DNA from: Oceanospirillaceae bacterium
GTDB taxonomy: Bacteria; Pseudomonadota; Gammaproteobacteria; Pseudomonadales; Balneatricaceae
Reading direction: 5' to 3'
NCBI GenBank assembly: GCA_003523085.1
Contig: DPHD01000052.1
Span: forward strand, 6,952-26,793
Length of the DNA: 19,842 nt
Shown here: positions 1 through 7,384 of the stretch, piece by piece
Layout of the letters: every line of letters begins with the position of its first letter
Position numbering within the stretch: position 1 is the first letter of the stretch
Notes under the pieces: model-generated
Seen by the model: only the letters and a program-made list of their open reading frames with translations
Databases searched by the model: none
What the model was told of the DNA's origin: nothing
Program-made: the position numbers and the translations under genes

Positions 1-1
1 A

Positions 2-187
2 TTGCCTAAAGAAGATCAGGAGGCGCTCATGTTAAAGCTGATGCTTAGTTTGGGTGTTCAGTCGGCGGCTGACGTGGAGCAAGAGTGGTTGGCCGTCGCT
101 GAGTCGCGGATGGTTGCGCTTGACGACGGAGCTGTGGAGGCGATTCCAGGGGAGCGCGTTATGGCAAAAGCTAAAAATTTAGTCTAA
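2..187 (+). CDS. Antitoxin of a ParD/ParE-like module, 5' end outside the window
   Basis: This is the C-terminal 61 residues of a small acidic antitoxin; the reading frame is open at the window edge, so the true start lies upstream and the first visible codon (TTG) is most likely an internal leucine. The visible start, LPKEDQEAL, followed by a leucine-rich helix and then VEQEWLAVAESRMVALDDG and IPGERVMAKAK, matches the pattern of the 'putative addiction module component' antitoxins (unstable antitoxin family, usually about 75-80 residues): an LP-ERxxL helix, then an ExxW..EA..R..ELdsG segment that wraps the toxin. It would neutralise the RelE/ParE-fold toxin encoded directly downstream. Its TAA stop overlaps the next ATG (TAATG), the usual coupled layout. 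The assignment rests on motif resemblance only, but the toxin-like neighbour supports it. Confidence 0.7.
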   Translation: MPKEDQEALMLKLMLSLGVQSAADVEQEWLAVAESRMVALDDGAVEAIPGERVMAKAKNLV

Positions 188-420
188 TGGAGTATGAATT
201 CCACCCCGACGCTGAAGCCGAATTTTTGGAATCTGTTGGGTATTATGAATTAAGAGTGCAAGGTTTAGGCGATGTTTTTATTGCCCAAGTTGAGTCCGTT
301 CTATCGCTGATTTGTAACGAGCCTGCACTGGGAGTGGTTGTCGATGGAGGTGAGATGCGTGCAATTGCATTGCTGACCTTTTTTACGCACAAAAAAACCG
401 GCCTAAGCCGGTTTTTTTAA
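187..420 (+). pseudogene. RelE/ParE-family toxin, C-terminally truncated
   Basis: The N-terminal ~60 residues look like a ParE/RelE-superfamily toxin: FHPDAEAEFLESVGYYE, then GLGDVFIAQVESVLSLI and a proline-containing turn before DGGEMRAIAL, where full-length members continue through a Vrr.LLrrFPY..iYr core into a final strand (about 95-100 residues in all). Here similarity stops near residue 61 and the remaining residues (TFFTHKKTGLSRFF) are encoded by the rpsT intrinsic terminator, with the TAA stop lying at the end of its T-run. The missing C-terminal strands normally hold the conserved basic and aromatic residues, so the product is probably inactive. I infer a deletion that joined the toxin gene to the 3' side of rpsT; I see no simple one-base frameshift that restores the family sequence. 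The ATG overlaps the antitoxin stop. Confidence 0.65.
391..418 (-). terminator. Intrinsic terminator of rpsT, symmetrical (probably bidirectional)
   Basis: A perfect 12-bp inverted repeat (A7-CCGGC, loop CTAA, GCCGG-T7) lies 17 bases past the rpsT stop. On the minus strand the GC stem is followed by seven Ts; the plus strand also ends in seven Ts, so it could stop transcription from both sides. The 3' end of the truncated toxin frame is encoded by this element. Confidence 0.9.
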
Positions 421-435
421 CGCTATAATTAACAA

Positions 436-696
436 TTATAGGGCTTTGATTTTTGCACTTAAACGGCTCTTATGACGAGCAGCTTTGTTCATGGTGAAAA
501 TGCCTTTAGAGACACTCTTGTCCATGATTGATACGGCAGTTGTGTACGCGGCTTGGGCAGCTTCTTTGTCGCCAGCTTCGATAGCAGCGAGAACTTTCTT
601 TAAGTATGTGCGTGCCATGGAGCGCAGGCTTGCGTTGTGGCTGCGACGTTTCTCTGATTGGCGAGCGCGTTTCTTTGATCCAGCGGAATTGGCCAC
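436..696 (-). CDS. rpsT: 30S ribosomal protein S20
   Basis: Primary 16S rRNA-binding protein of the small ribosomal subunit. The 86-residue product is strongly basic, begins VANSAGSKKRARQSEKRRSHN and carries SMARTYLKKVLAAIEAGDK and NKAARHKSRLSAKI, aligning along its length with E. coli S20 (87 residues). The frame is open further upstream, but the family N-terminus and a good ribosome-binding site (AGGAG at 704-708, 7 bases away) fix the start at the GTG at 694-696. A non-ATG start is usual for rpsT (TTG in E. coli), where it contributes to autogenous control by S20; similar control here is inference. It is a monocistronic gene divergent from murJ. A perfect 8-bp AT-rich inverted repeat (423-441) spans its stop codon just before the terminator. 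Confidence 0.97.
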   Translation of the reverse strand: MANSAGSKKRARQSEKRRSHNASLRSMARTYLKKVLAAIEAGDKEAAQAAYTTAVSIMDKSVSKGIFTMNKAARHKSRLSAKIKAL

Positions 697-795
697 GATC
701 TGGCTCCTATATAAAATAATAATTAAAAGCTTAAAATAACGTTTCACTATTGAGTGAAATACAGCATCCTAAGCAGGGTGTTTATGAGGTGCGAA

Positions 796-824
796 ATTAT
801 TCCCGTTTGGGCGCCTCTTGTCAA
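796..824 (-). promoter_or_regulatory. Sigma-70 promoter for rpsT
   Basis: On the minus strand a perfect -35 box TTGACA (819-824) is separated by 17 bases from AATAAT (796-801, 5 of 6 matches to TATAAT). Transcription would start near 789 and give a leader of about 93 nt before the GTG. The leader contains a 7-bp inverted repeat (TTTCACT/AGTGAAA, 742-759) with a 4-base loop. The strength of the promoter fits a ribosomal-protein gene. Confidence 0.8.
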
Positions 825-862
825 CTTAGATTACGCCTTTTTGGCATAAATATGCGATCATT

Positions 863-920
863 TTGATGTTTTTACGTTAACATAGGTAAAACACCTGAAT
901 AGACGGTGTAAGTTACACTG
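863..920 (+). promoter_or_regulatory. Upstream region of murJ with a palindrome; promoter uncertain
   Basis: Between the rpsT promoter and murJ the best plus-strand promoter I can find is weak: TTGATG (863-868), 18 bases, TAAAAC (887-892). Downstream lies a 13-base palindrome GTGTAAGTTACAC (906-918), followed directly by a T-rich stretch (919-930). It could be an operator or a short hairpin; it resembles a weak terminator but has no gene to end on this strand. Confidence 0.25.
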
Positions 921-955
921 TTTTTGTTTTATTTTAGAGATTAAGTCAGCCGCTC

Positions 956-2527
956 ATGAGTTCAACGTCACCTCAGAAACATGCCTCCAAAGGCTTACTT
1001 GGCTCGAGTTTGATTGTCGCCAGCATGACCATGCTGTCAAGGGTGCTTGGTTTAGTGCGCGATATTGTCATTGCCTCGATGTTTGGCGCTGGCTCCCACG
1101 CCGATGCTTTTTTTGTGGCCTTCAAAATACCTAATTTCTTGCGTCGATTGTTTGCTGAAGGAGCGTTTAGCCAGGCCTTTGTGCCAGTGTTGGCAGAAAT
1201 TAGCCAGCAAGGCGACCGGCAATTACTTAAGGCCATGGTCAGTAAGGTATCTGGCAGTTTGTTGTTGGTGTTGTCGGCCATTACTGTGGTGGCCTTGGTG
1301 GCGGCACCGGTGTTGGCCTTGGTGTTTGCACCTGGATTTGCCGATGATGGTGATAAGCTGGGTTTAACGGCTGATATGCTGCGTATTACCTTCCCCTATT
1401 TGTTGCTCATTTCCATGACTGGCTTTTTAGGCAGTCTGTTAAATCATGCTCAGCGGTTTGCGATCCCTGCACTGACGCCAGTGCTGCTCAACTTAAGTTT
1501 GATTACCGCGGCCTTGTGGTTGGCACCACAAATGCGCGTGCCGGTGATGGCTTTGGCGTGGGGGGTGTTGGCTGCGGGTATCTTGCAGTTGGCGCTGCAG
1601 TTGCCGTTTGTGGCGCGTTTAGGTTTGTTGGTCAAACCTCAAGTTGGATTTTCTGATGCCCGGGTTAAGCAAGTCATGGGTTTGATGTTGCCCGCCATGT
1701 TTGGCGTTTCCGTGGCCCAAATCAATCTGCTGTTGGACACAGTGCTGGCGTCTTTGTTACAAGCGGGCAGCGTGTCTTGGCTGTATTATTCTGATCGCCT
1801 CATGGAGTTGCCCTTGGGTGTATTTGGTATTGCCATCGCCACGGTGATTTTGCCAGGCTTATCGCAGCGCCATGCGTCCAAGTCGCAGCAGGCATTTAGC
1901 CTAACCTTAGATTGGGCGTTGCGCATGGTGTTGATTATTGGTGTGCCGGCGGCTATTGCCTTAGGGGTGTTGGCCGAGCCTTTGATCGCCACCCTGTTTC
2001 ACTACGGCGCCATGGGTGATCGTGACGTGTTATTTAGCGCGGCCAGCTTACGCGCCTATGCCTTTGGGCTGTTGGCTTTCATGTTGGTGAAAGTGCTGGC
2101 GCCTGGCTACTTTGCACGTCAAGACATGAAGACACCGGTACGTATTGGTATTTGGGCCATGGCTGCTAATATGGTGTTTAATTTATTGCTAGTGTGGGAA
2201 TTTGATCACGTCGGCTTGGCTATGGCGACTGCCTTGTCGGCCGGCTTAAATGCCGCTTGGTTGGCACTGGGTTTGTATCGCCAAAAAATATGGCAGCCAG
2301 CGCCGGGTTGGTGGGTATTGGGTGGGCGTTTGTTGGTGGCCAGCTTGGCTCTAGTTGCGGTCATTTCCCTGACCTACCAGCCGGCGCAGGTGTGGTTGGA
2401 TTGGGGTTTGTGGCAGCGGATTGGGCATCTCACACTAATCGTTGTTGGCGGTGCTCTAGCTTACCTTGCGGCATTACTGCTTACGGGCTTGCGCTTGCAC
2501 CATTTGCGGGGCCCCAAAGAAGCATGA
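956..2527 (+). CDS. murJ: Lipid II flippase MurJ (MviN)
   Basis: Integral inner-membrane protein of the MOP superfamily that flips undecaprenyl-linked lipid II to the periplasm for peptidoglycan synthesis. At 523 residues it is slightly longer than E. coli MurJ (511) because of an ~11-residue N-terminal extension. Diagnostic stretches are SMTMLSRVLGLVRD, ADAFFVAFKIPNFLRR, FAEGAFSQAFVPVL, SWLYYSDRLMELPLG and VLAPGYFARQDMKTPV; the rest is a series of hydrophobic segments consistent with 14 membrane helices. Arginines equivalent to the essential E. coli R18, R24 and R52 are present (R29, R35, R63), as is the one in YSDRLME. The ATG at 956 has no strong ribosome-binding site. murJ stands between rpsT (divergent) and ribF, as in Pseudomonas; the 88-base gap to ribF contains a possible separate promoter. 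Confidence 0.97.
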   Translation: MSSTSPQKHASKGLLGSSLIVASMTMLSRVLGLVRDIVIASMFGAGSHADAFFVAFKIPNFLRRLFAEGAFSQAFVPVLAEISQQGDRQLLKAMVSKVSGSLLLVLSAITVVALVAAPVLALVFAPGFADDGDKLGLTADMLRITFPYLLLISMTGFLGSLLNHAQRFAIPALTPVLLNLSLITAALWLAPQMRVPVMALAWGVLAAGILQLALQLPFVARLGLLVKPQVGFSDARVKQVMGLMLPAMFGVSVAQINLLLDTVLASLLQAGSVSWLYYSDRLMELPLGVFGIAIATVILPGLSQRHASKSQQAFSLTLDWALRMVLIIGVPAAIALGVLAEPLIATLFHYGAMGDRDVLFSAASLRAYAFGLLAFMLVKVLAPGYFARQDMKTPVRIGIWAMAANMVFNLLLVWEFDHVGLAMATALSAGLNAAWLALGLYRQKIWQPAPGWWVLGGRLLVASLALVAVISLTYQPAQVWLDWGLWQRIGHLTLIVVGGALAYLAALLLTGLRLHHLRGPKEA

Positions 2528-2556
2528 TTTCAGCATACAAAAAAGCCACACAAGTC

Positions 2557-2584
2557 GCCTAATAGGCCGTGTCTAGTATATAAT
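2557..2584 (+). promoter_or_regulatory. Candidate promoter for ribF-ileS-lspA-fkpB
   Basis: A perfect -10 hexamer TATAAT lies at 2579-2584, 31 bases before the ribF ATG, but no good -35 box is at the right distance. A small inverted repeat GCCTA-A-TAGGC (2557-2567) covers the -35 position and may be an operator or chance. Transcription from here would separate the ribF operon from murJ. Confidence 0.45.
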
Positions 2585-2615
2585 CACCAGCTTGTTTTTT
2601 TATTGTTGGAACCCT

Positions 2616-3554
2616 ATGGAATTTATTCGTGGTCTATACAACCTCAAGCCGGAACATCGTGGCTGTGTGGCGACCATTGGTAATTTTGATGGTGTGCATA
2701 TAGGGCACCAGCGGGTTCTGCGCCAGGTAAAGCTACAGGCCATAATGCAAGGGTTGCCAGCGGTGGTGATTCTGTTTGAACCACAGCCTCTGGAATTTTT
2801 TGCGAAGGAGCAGGCGCCACGACGTATTACGCGGTTGCGAGAAAAACTCCGGCTGCTCGAAGAGCATGGCATCGACCGCGTCTTGTGTTTGCGGTTTGAC
2901 GCACGGCTATTGGCCTTAACGGCTAACGACTTTATTGATCAATTGTTAGTCAGCGGTTTGGCAGTAAGTCACTTTGTAGTGGGTGATGACTTTCGTTTTG
3001 GCCAAGGTCGCACGGGTGATTTTGCACTGTTGCAAAAGGCCGGCGCCGAACACCAGTTTGAGGTACAAAATACTCAAACCTGTGAGTTAGACGGCGAGCG
3101 GGTGTCCAGTACTCGTATACGTAATGCTTTAGAAGCGCACAACTTAGCCGCGGTAGAGCGTTTTATAGGGCGGCCATTTACCATCAGCGGCAAGGTGGCA
3201 TATGGCCAGCAGTTAGGCCGTAAGCTGGGCGTGCCCACAGCCAATATTCGTTTACAAAAGCCTCGGCCAGCATTGCAGGGCGTGTACGCGACATGGGTAC
3301 ATGGTTTGTTGGGCCAACCCATCGCCAGTGTGGCCAATATTGGGTACCGGCCAACAGTGGCTGGCGTACAGCCGCAGTTAGAAGTGCATTTGTTTGATTT
3401 TAGTGGCGATATATACGGTAAAAATATTAGTGTTGAGGTGTGTGAGTTTATTCGCACCGAACAAAAGTTTGACGGCCTAGAGCAATTGCAGGCACAGATT
3501 AAAAAAGATATGCAGGTGGCAAGAGTTTTTTTTGCTTTGCCTGCTGCAGTTTAA
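2616..3554 (+). CDS. ribF: Bifunctional riboflavin kinase / FAD synthetase
   Basis: Cytoplasmic enzyme that phosphorylates riboflavin to FMN and adenylates FMN to FAD. The 312-residue product (E. coli 313) has the N-terminal nucleotidyltransferase with its HxGH-type motif GNFDGVHIGH (residues 22-31), GDDFRFG (123-129) and SSTRIR (164-169), then the C-terminal flavokinase with GRKLGVPTANI (201-211) and GVYATWV. I start it at ATG 2616 rather than at an in-frame codon 24 bases upstream, because MEFIRGLYNL matches the family N-terminus and the upstream eight residues do not. The ribosome-binding site is weak (TTGGA). It is followed after 35 bases by ileS, the usual partner in gammaproteobacteria. 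A run of eight Ts occurs near the 3' end but does not disturb the frame. Confidence 0.96.
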   Translation: MEFIRGLYNLKPEHRGCVATIGNFDGVHIGHQRVLRQVKLQAIMQGLPAVVILFEPQPLEFFAKEQAPRRITRLREKLRLLEEHGIDRVLCLRFDARLLALTANDFIDQLLVSGLAVSHFVVGDDFRFGQGRTGDFALLQKAGAEHQFEVQNTQTCELDGERVSSTRIRNALEAHNLAAVERFIGRPFTISGKVAYGQQLGRKLGVPTANIRLQKPRPALQGVYATWVHGLLGQPIASVANIGYRPTVAGVQPQLEVHLFDFSGDIYGKNISVEVCEFIRTEQKFDGLEQLQAQIKKDMQVARVFFALPAAV

Positions 3555-3589
3555 CAATACATTTGATTACAGAAGAAGCGAAATAAAGC

Positions 3590-6382
3590 ATGAGCGACCA
3601 TAAATCCACCTTGAACTTACCACAAACCGATTTCCCTATGCGTGGTAACTTAGCCCAACGTGAGCCCAAAATACTCAAAAAGTGGCAGCAAATGGATCTC
3701 TACAATAAATTGCGTGAGGCAGGTAAAGGCCGCGAACAGTTTATTTTGCACGATGGCCCTCCGTACGCTAATGGTGACATTCATATTGGTCATGCGGTCA
3801 ACAAAATCCTTAAAGATATTATTGTTAAATCCAAGACCTTAAGTGGTTTTGATGCCCCCTATGTGCCGGGCTGGGATTGTCATGGCTTGCCGATCGAGCA
3901 TAAAGTTGAGCAAAAAATAGGTAAGGCCGGTAATAAAGTGAGCCATGCCGTATTCCGTGAAAAGTGCCGAGTGTATGCAGAAAAACAAGTGGCCGGTCAA
4001 ATGGCCGACTTTGTTCGCTTAGGTATCATTGGCGACTGGGAAAATCCATACAAAACCATGCGTTTTGAAACCGAAGCTAACATCATCCGATCATTAGGCA
4101 AAATTGTTGAAAACGGTCACTTGGTAAAAGGCTACAAACCGGTTTATTGGAGTGTAGTAGGTGCCTCTGCCTTGGCGGAAGCGGAAGTTGAATACCAAGA
4201 CAAAACCTCAAACTCCATCGATGTACGCTATCCCGTGGTTGATCAGCAAGCATGGAATACGGCCTTTGGCACCAATACAGATCTGCCTATCTCTGTGGTG
4301 ATATGGACCACCACTCCATGGACCTTGCCGTCGAGCCAGGCGGTGAGCGTACACGCGGAGCTGGATTATGTATTAGCCCAAGTGAACGGCCAATGCCAAG
4401 TGTTTGCTAAGGACTTGTTAGCCAATGCTATGCAACGTTATGGCATTGAAGATTACCAAGTGCTTGGCGAAGCTAAAGGCCAGGCGTTTGAACGTTTTGC
4501 TGTGCAGCATCCATTTATCGAAGGCTTGCAGGTGCCGGTTATTTTAGGTGATCACGTTACCACCGAAGCCGGTACCGGTAACGTACACACTGCGCCAGAT
4601 CATGGTGTAGACGACTTTAATGTTGGCCGTGCGTATGGTATCGGCACGCTAAATCTAGTGGATGATAACGGCGTCTATGTCGATGCGGCTGGCGAATTTG
4701 CGGGCGCCCACGTCTACAAAGTGGATGATCAGGTGATCGAAGCCCTTAAGGCGCAAAACAACCTCGTGTTTCAGACCAAAATTACCCACAGTTATGCCCA
4801 TTGCTGGCGCACCAAAACACCATTGATCTACCGTGCCACACCGCAGTGGTTTATTTCGATGTCTGAGAACGGTTTGTTAGAAAAAGCCCTAGATGCAGTG
4901 AAGCAAGTGGCATGGCACCCGGAGTGGGGCGAAGCGCGTATTGCTGGTATGTTGTCGTCTAGCCCAGACTGGTGTGTGTCTCGTCAACGTACTTGGGGCG
5001 TGCCCATTACCTTGTTCGTTAATCGCCAAACTCAAGAATTACACCCACGCACCGCTGAGTTGTTTGAACAAGTGGCACAAAAAGTGGCAGAAAAAGGCAT
5101 TGATGCTTGGTTTGAGCTAGACGCTGCTGACTTACTCGGTGATGAAGCTTGCGACTATCAAAAAGTGTCCGACACCATGGACGTATGGTTTGATTCCGGC
5201 ACCACTCACTTTTCTGTACTGGAACAGCGCCCAGAGTTACGCTTCCCAGCGGATTTATATTTGGAAGGCTCCGATCAGCATCGTGGTTGGTTCCAGTCGT
5301 CCCTTAAAACCTCCATTGCCATGCATGGCGTAGCGCCGTACAAAGGCGTGCTAACCCACGGCTTTACGGTAGATGGACAAGGCCGCAAAATGTCTAAGTC
5401 GATCGGCAACGTCATGTCACCGCAAAAAGTGTGTAACACCCTAGGTGCCGACATTATCCGTTTATGGGTGGCTGCAACCGATTTTAGTGCCGAAATGTCA
5501 GTCTCTGATGAGATCCTTAATCGCACGGCCGACGCCTACCGTCGCATTCGTAATACGGCGCGTTTCTTATTGTCTAACCTCAACGGTTTTAATCCGGCTG
5601 ACGATTTGGTGGCAGTGGATGAGATGTTGGCTTTGGATCAGTGGGTTTTAGGCCGAGCTGCCGAATTGCAAACCGAAATTGAAGCGGCTTATCACAGTTA
5701 TAGCTTCCACACCGTATACCAAAAAATTTCCCATTTTTGTTCGCAAGATTTAGGTGGTTTCTATTTAGACATCATCAAGGATCGCCAATATACCTGTGGA
5801 GCTAACAGTTTAGCGCGACGTTCGGCGCAAACGGCAATGTACCATTTGATTGAGACCTTAACCCGTTGGGTGGCGCCTATTTTGAGTTACACCGCTGACG
5901 AACTGTGGGAGCACATCCCTGGGCAGCGTGCCGCATCGGTACAGCTGGATCAGTGGTACGCCATCCCACAATCACAAGCCGCATCTATGAACGCCGACTA
6001 TTGGACTCAAGTGATGGCGGTTAAACAAGCCGTCAATAAGAGCTTAGAAGCACAGCGTAATAACGGAGTGATCGGTGGTTCATTAAGCGCAGAAATCACC
6101 CTGTATGCAGCACCAGAGTTGCATCAGCAATTGGCTCAGCTGGGCGACGAGCTACGCTTTGTGTTGCTCACCTCGGCAGCCACCTTGGTCGCAGGCCAAG
6201 ACGCCGGCGTGGCGACCGAGCTTGAAGGCTTAAACATCGATATTCAAGCCTCTGCTCACACCAAGTGCGAGCGTTGTTGGCATCATCGCGAAGACGTAGG
6301 CACAGTGGCTGCAGAGCCTGAATTGTGTGGCCGTTGTGATGACAATGTCAATGGCCAAGGCGAGGTTCGAAAGTTTGCCTAA
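3590..6382 (+). CDS. ileS: Isoleucyl-tRNA synthetase
   Basis: Class I aminoacyl-tRNA synthetase charging tRNA-Ile with isoleucine and hydrolysing misacylated valine. The 930 residues align throughout with E. coli IleRS (938). Seen: [11 protein letters not shown] with HIGH at 65-68, the CP1 editing domain with [13 protein letters not shown] and [32 protein letters not shown] at 600-604, and a C-terminal zinc finger with cysteines at 893, 896, 913 and 916. One oddity: after KPV the usual WCxxC of the CP1 insertion (as in E. coli [20 protein letters not shown]) reads WSVVG, so both cysteines at 188 and 191 are gone while [10 protein letters not shown] is intact. The start ATG follows a weak AGAAG-type site. 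The stop is 10 bases before lspA. It looks like the bacterial type sensitive to mupirocin, but that is not readable directly. Confidence 0.97.
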   Translation: [930 protein letters not shown]

Positions 6383-6392
6383 TGCCCCTGTA

Positions 6393-6914
6393 ATGGCAGA
6401 GGCAGAGAACTTTTCGGTCTCAGCCCTTAGGCGCTTTAGTGGCTTGATATTGTTGCTATGGGGCCTAGACTTACTGATTAAGTGGTGGGTGACCCAGCAC
6501 TTTAATTATGGCGAACGCCTGCATGTGTTGCCGCTATTTGATGTGGTGTTAGCCCATAACACCGGTGCGGCCTTTAGTTTTTTGGCCAACCAGTCGGGTT
6601 GGCAACGTTGGGTGTTGGCAGTCATTGCTATTGGTATTAGTGGGTGGTTGGTTGTTTGGCTCAAGCGTACGCCTCGCACCTATACTATGCTGGGGATGAG
6701 CTTGAGTTTGGTGCTGGCTGGCGCCCTTGGCAATTTAACCGACCGATTGGTGAATGGCTACGTCGTAGATTATATTTTAGTGTATTACCCGCCGTATTAT
6801 TTCCCAGCTTTTAATCTTGCCGACAGTGTGATCTTCCTTGGCGTAGTTGGCCTTTTTATAGATTTTTGGCAAACCAGTAAACTCGAAAAACAGCAAAAGG
6901 ACATGAACACGTGA
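6393..6914 (+). CDS. lspA: Lipoprotein signal peptidase II
   Basis: Inner-membrane aspartyl protease that removes the signal peptide from diacylated prolipoproteins, for example BamD encoded in this window. The 173 residues hold four hydrophobic segments and the family blocks NTGAAFSFL, GALGNLTDRL, VVDYI and FPAFNLADS. The catalytic aspartates are D126 (VVD) and D144 (NLAD), matching the D124/D143 pair of the Pseudomonas enzyme. The frame is open back to 6327 inside ileS, but I chose ATG 6393, 10 bases after the ileS stop, because the upstream residues are not family-like and the length then fits (E. coli 164). No clear ribosome-binding site; translation is probably coupled to ileS. The 3' end overlaps the fkpB start by four bases (GTGA). 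Confidence 0.95.
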   Translation: MAEAENFSVSALRRFSGLILLLWGLDLLIKWWVTQHFNYGERLHVLPLFDVVLAHNTGAAFSFLANQSGWQRWVLAVIAIGISGWLVVWLKRTPRTYTMLGMSLSLVLAGALGNLTDRLVNGYVVDYILVYYPPYYFPAFNLADSVIFLGVVGLFIDFWQTSKLEKQQKDMNT

Positions 6915-7342
6915 CTCAAACAATCGCTCAGGGCTCTAAAGTGGGCCTGAACTTTGCTCTGCACCACGAAAATGGCGAGGTCATTGATTCCACTTTTGGT
7001 AAAAGCTCGGTTGAGTTTACGGTGGGTGACGGCAACTTACTGGCTGGTTTTGAGGCGTGTTTGATTGGTTTGTCTGCCGGTGATCACCAAACTTTTGTGG
7101 TGCAACCAGAAAACGCCTTTGGCCAGCGTAACCCCGAAAACCTGCAAACCCTAAAGCGTCATCAGTTTGGCCCAGACATGGTTTTGGAACCAGGGCTTAT
7201 TGTTAGTTTTTCTGATGCGGCAAACACTGAACTACCCGGGGTGGTGCAATCCATAGACGGCGATCAGGTGATCATGGATTTCAACCACCCTTTGTCCGGC
7301 GTGGACATTAAATTTGAAGTTGAAATAATAACGGTAAGCTAA
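6911..7342 (+). CDS. fkpB: FKBP-type peptidyl-prolyl isomerase of the SlyD/FkpB type
   Basis: Cytoplasmic proline isomerase with an inserted chaperone flap. The 143 residues contain the FKBP strands (VGLNFALHHENGEVIDST, GDGNLLAGFEACLIGLSAGD, ENAFGQRNPENL) and the returning strand VIMDFNHPLSGVDIKFEVEI typical of FkpB/SlyD, without SlyD's histidine-rich tail. The start is a GTG overlapping the lspA TGA, with AAGGA nine bases upstream; a nearby ATG at 6903 is out of frame. lspA-fkpB adjacency is standard in gammaproteobacteria, where ispH normally follows. Here ispH is missing and minor-pilin genes begin 42 bases later. Confidence 0.94.
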   Translation: MTQTIAQGSKVGLNFALHHENGEVIDSTFGKSSVEFTVGDGNLLAGFEACLIGLSAGDHQTFVVQPENAFGQRNPENLQTLKRHQFGPDMVLEPGLIVSFSDAANTELPGVVQSIDGDQVIMDFNHPLSGVDIKFEVEIITVS

Positions 7343-7384
7343 AACTAGTCTACACTTACGACAGCAGCCAATAAGGATGTTGTC

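Noticed and set aside
697..747. Longer rpsT start adding 17 N-terminal residues
   Set aside because: The added residues are hydrophobic and unlike S20, and the ribosome-binding site AGGAG serves the GTG at 694-696.
973..1281. Long minus-strand frame antisense to murJ, and similar frames antisense to ribF, clpB, ileS and ilvI
   Set aside because: They are shadows of well-identified genes, with no ribosome-binding site or family likeness.
3520..3545. Run of eight Ts near the end of ribF as a programmed frameshift
   Set aside because: The normal frame continues to a stop at a family-typical length, so no shift is needed.
6327..6392. lspA starting inside ileS at 6327
   Set aside because: The extra residues are the shifted-frame reading of the IleRS zinc finger and do not resemble LspA; ATG 6393 gives the normal length.
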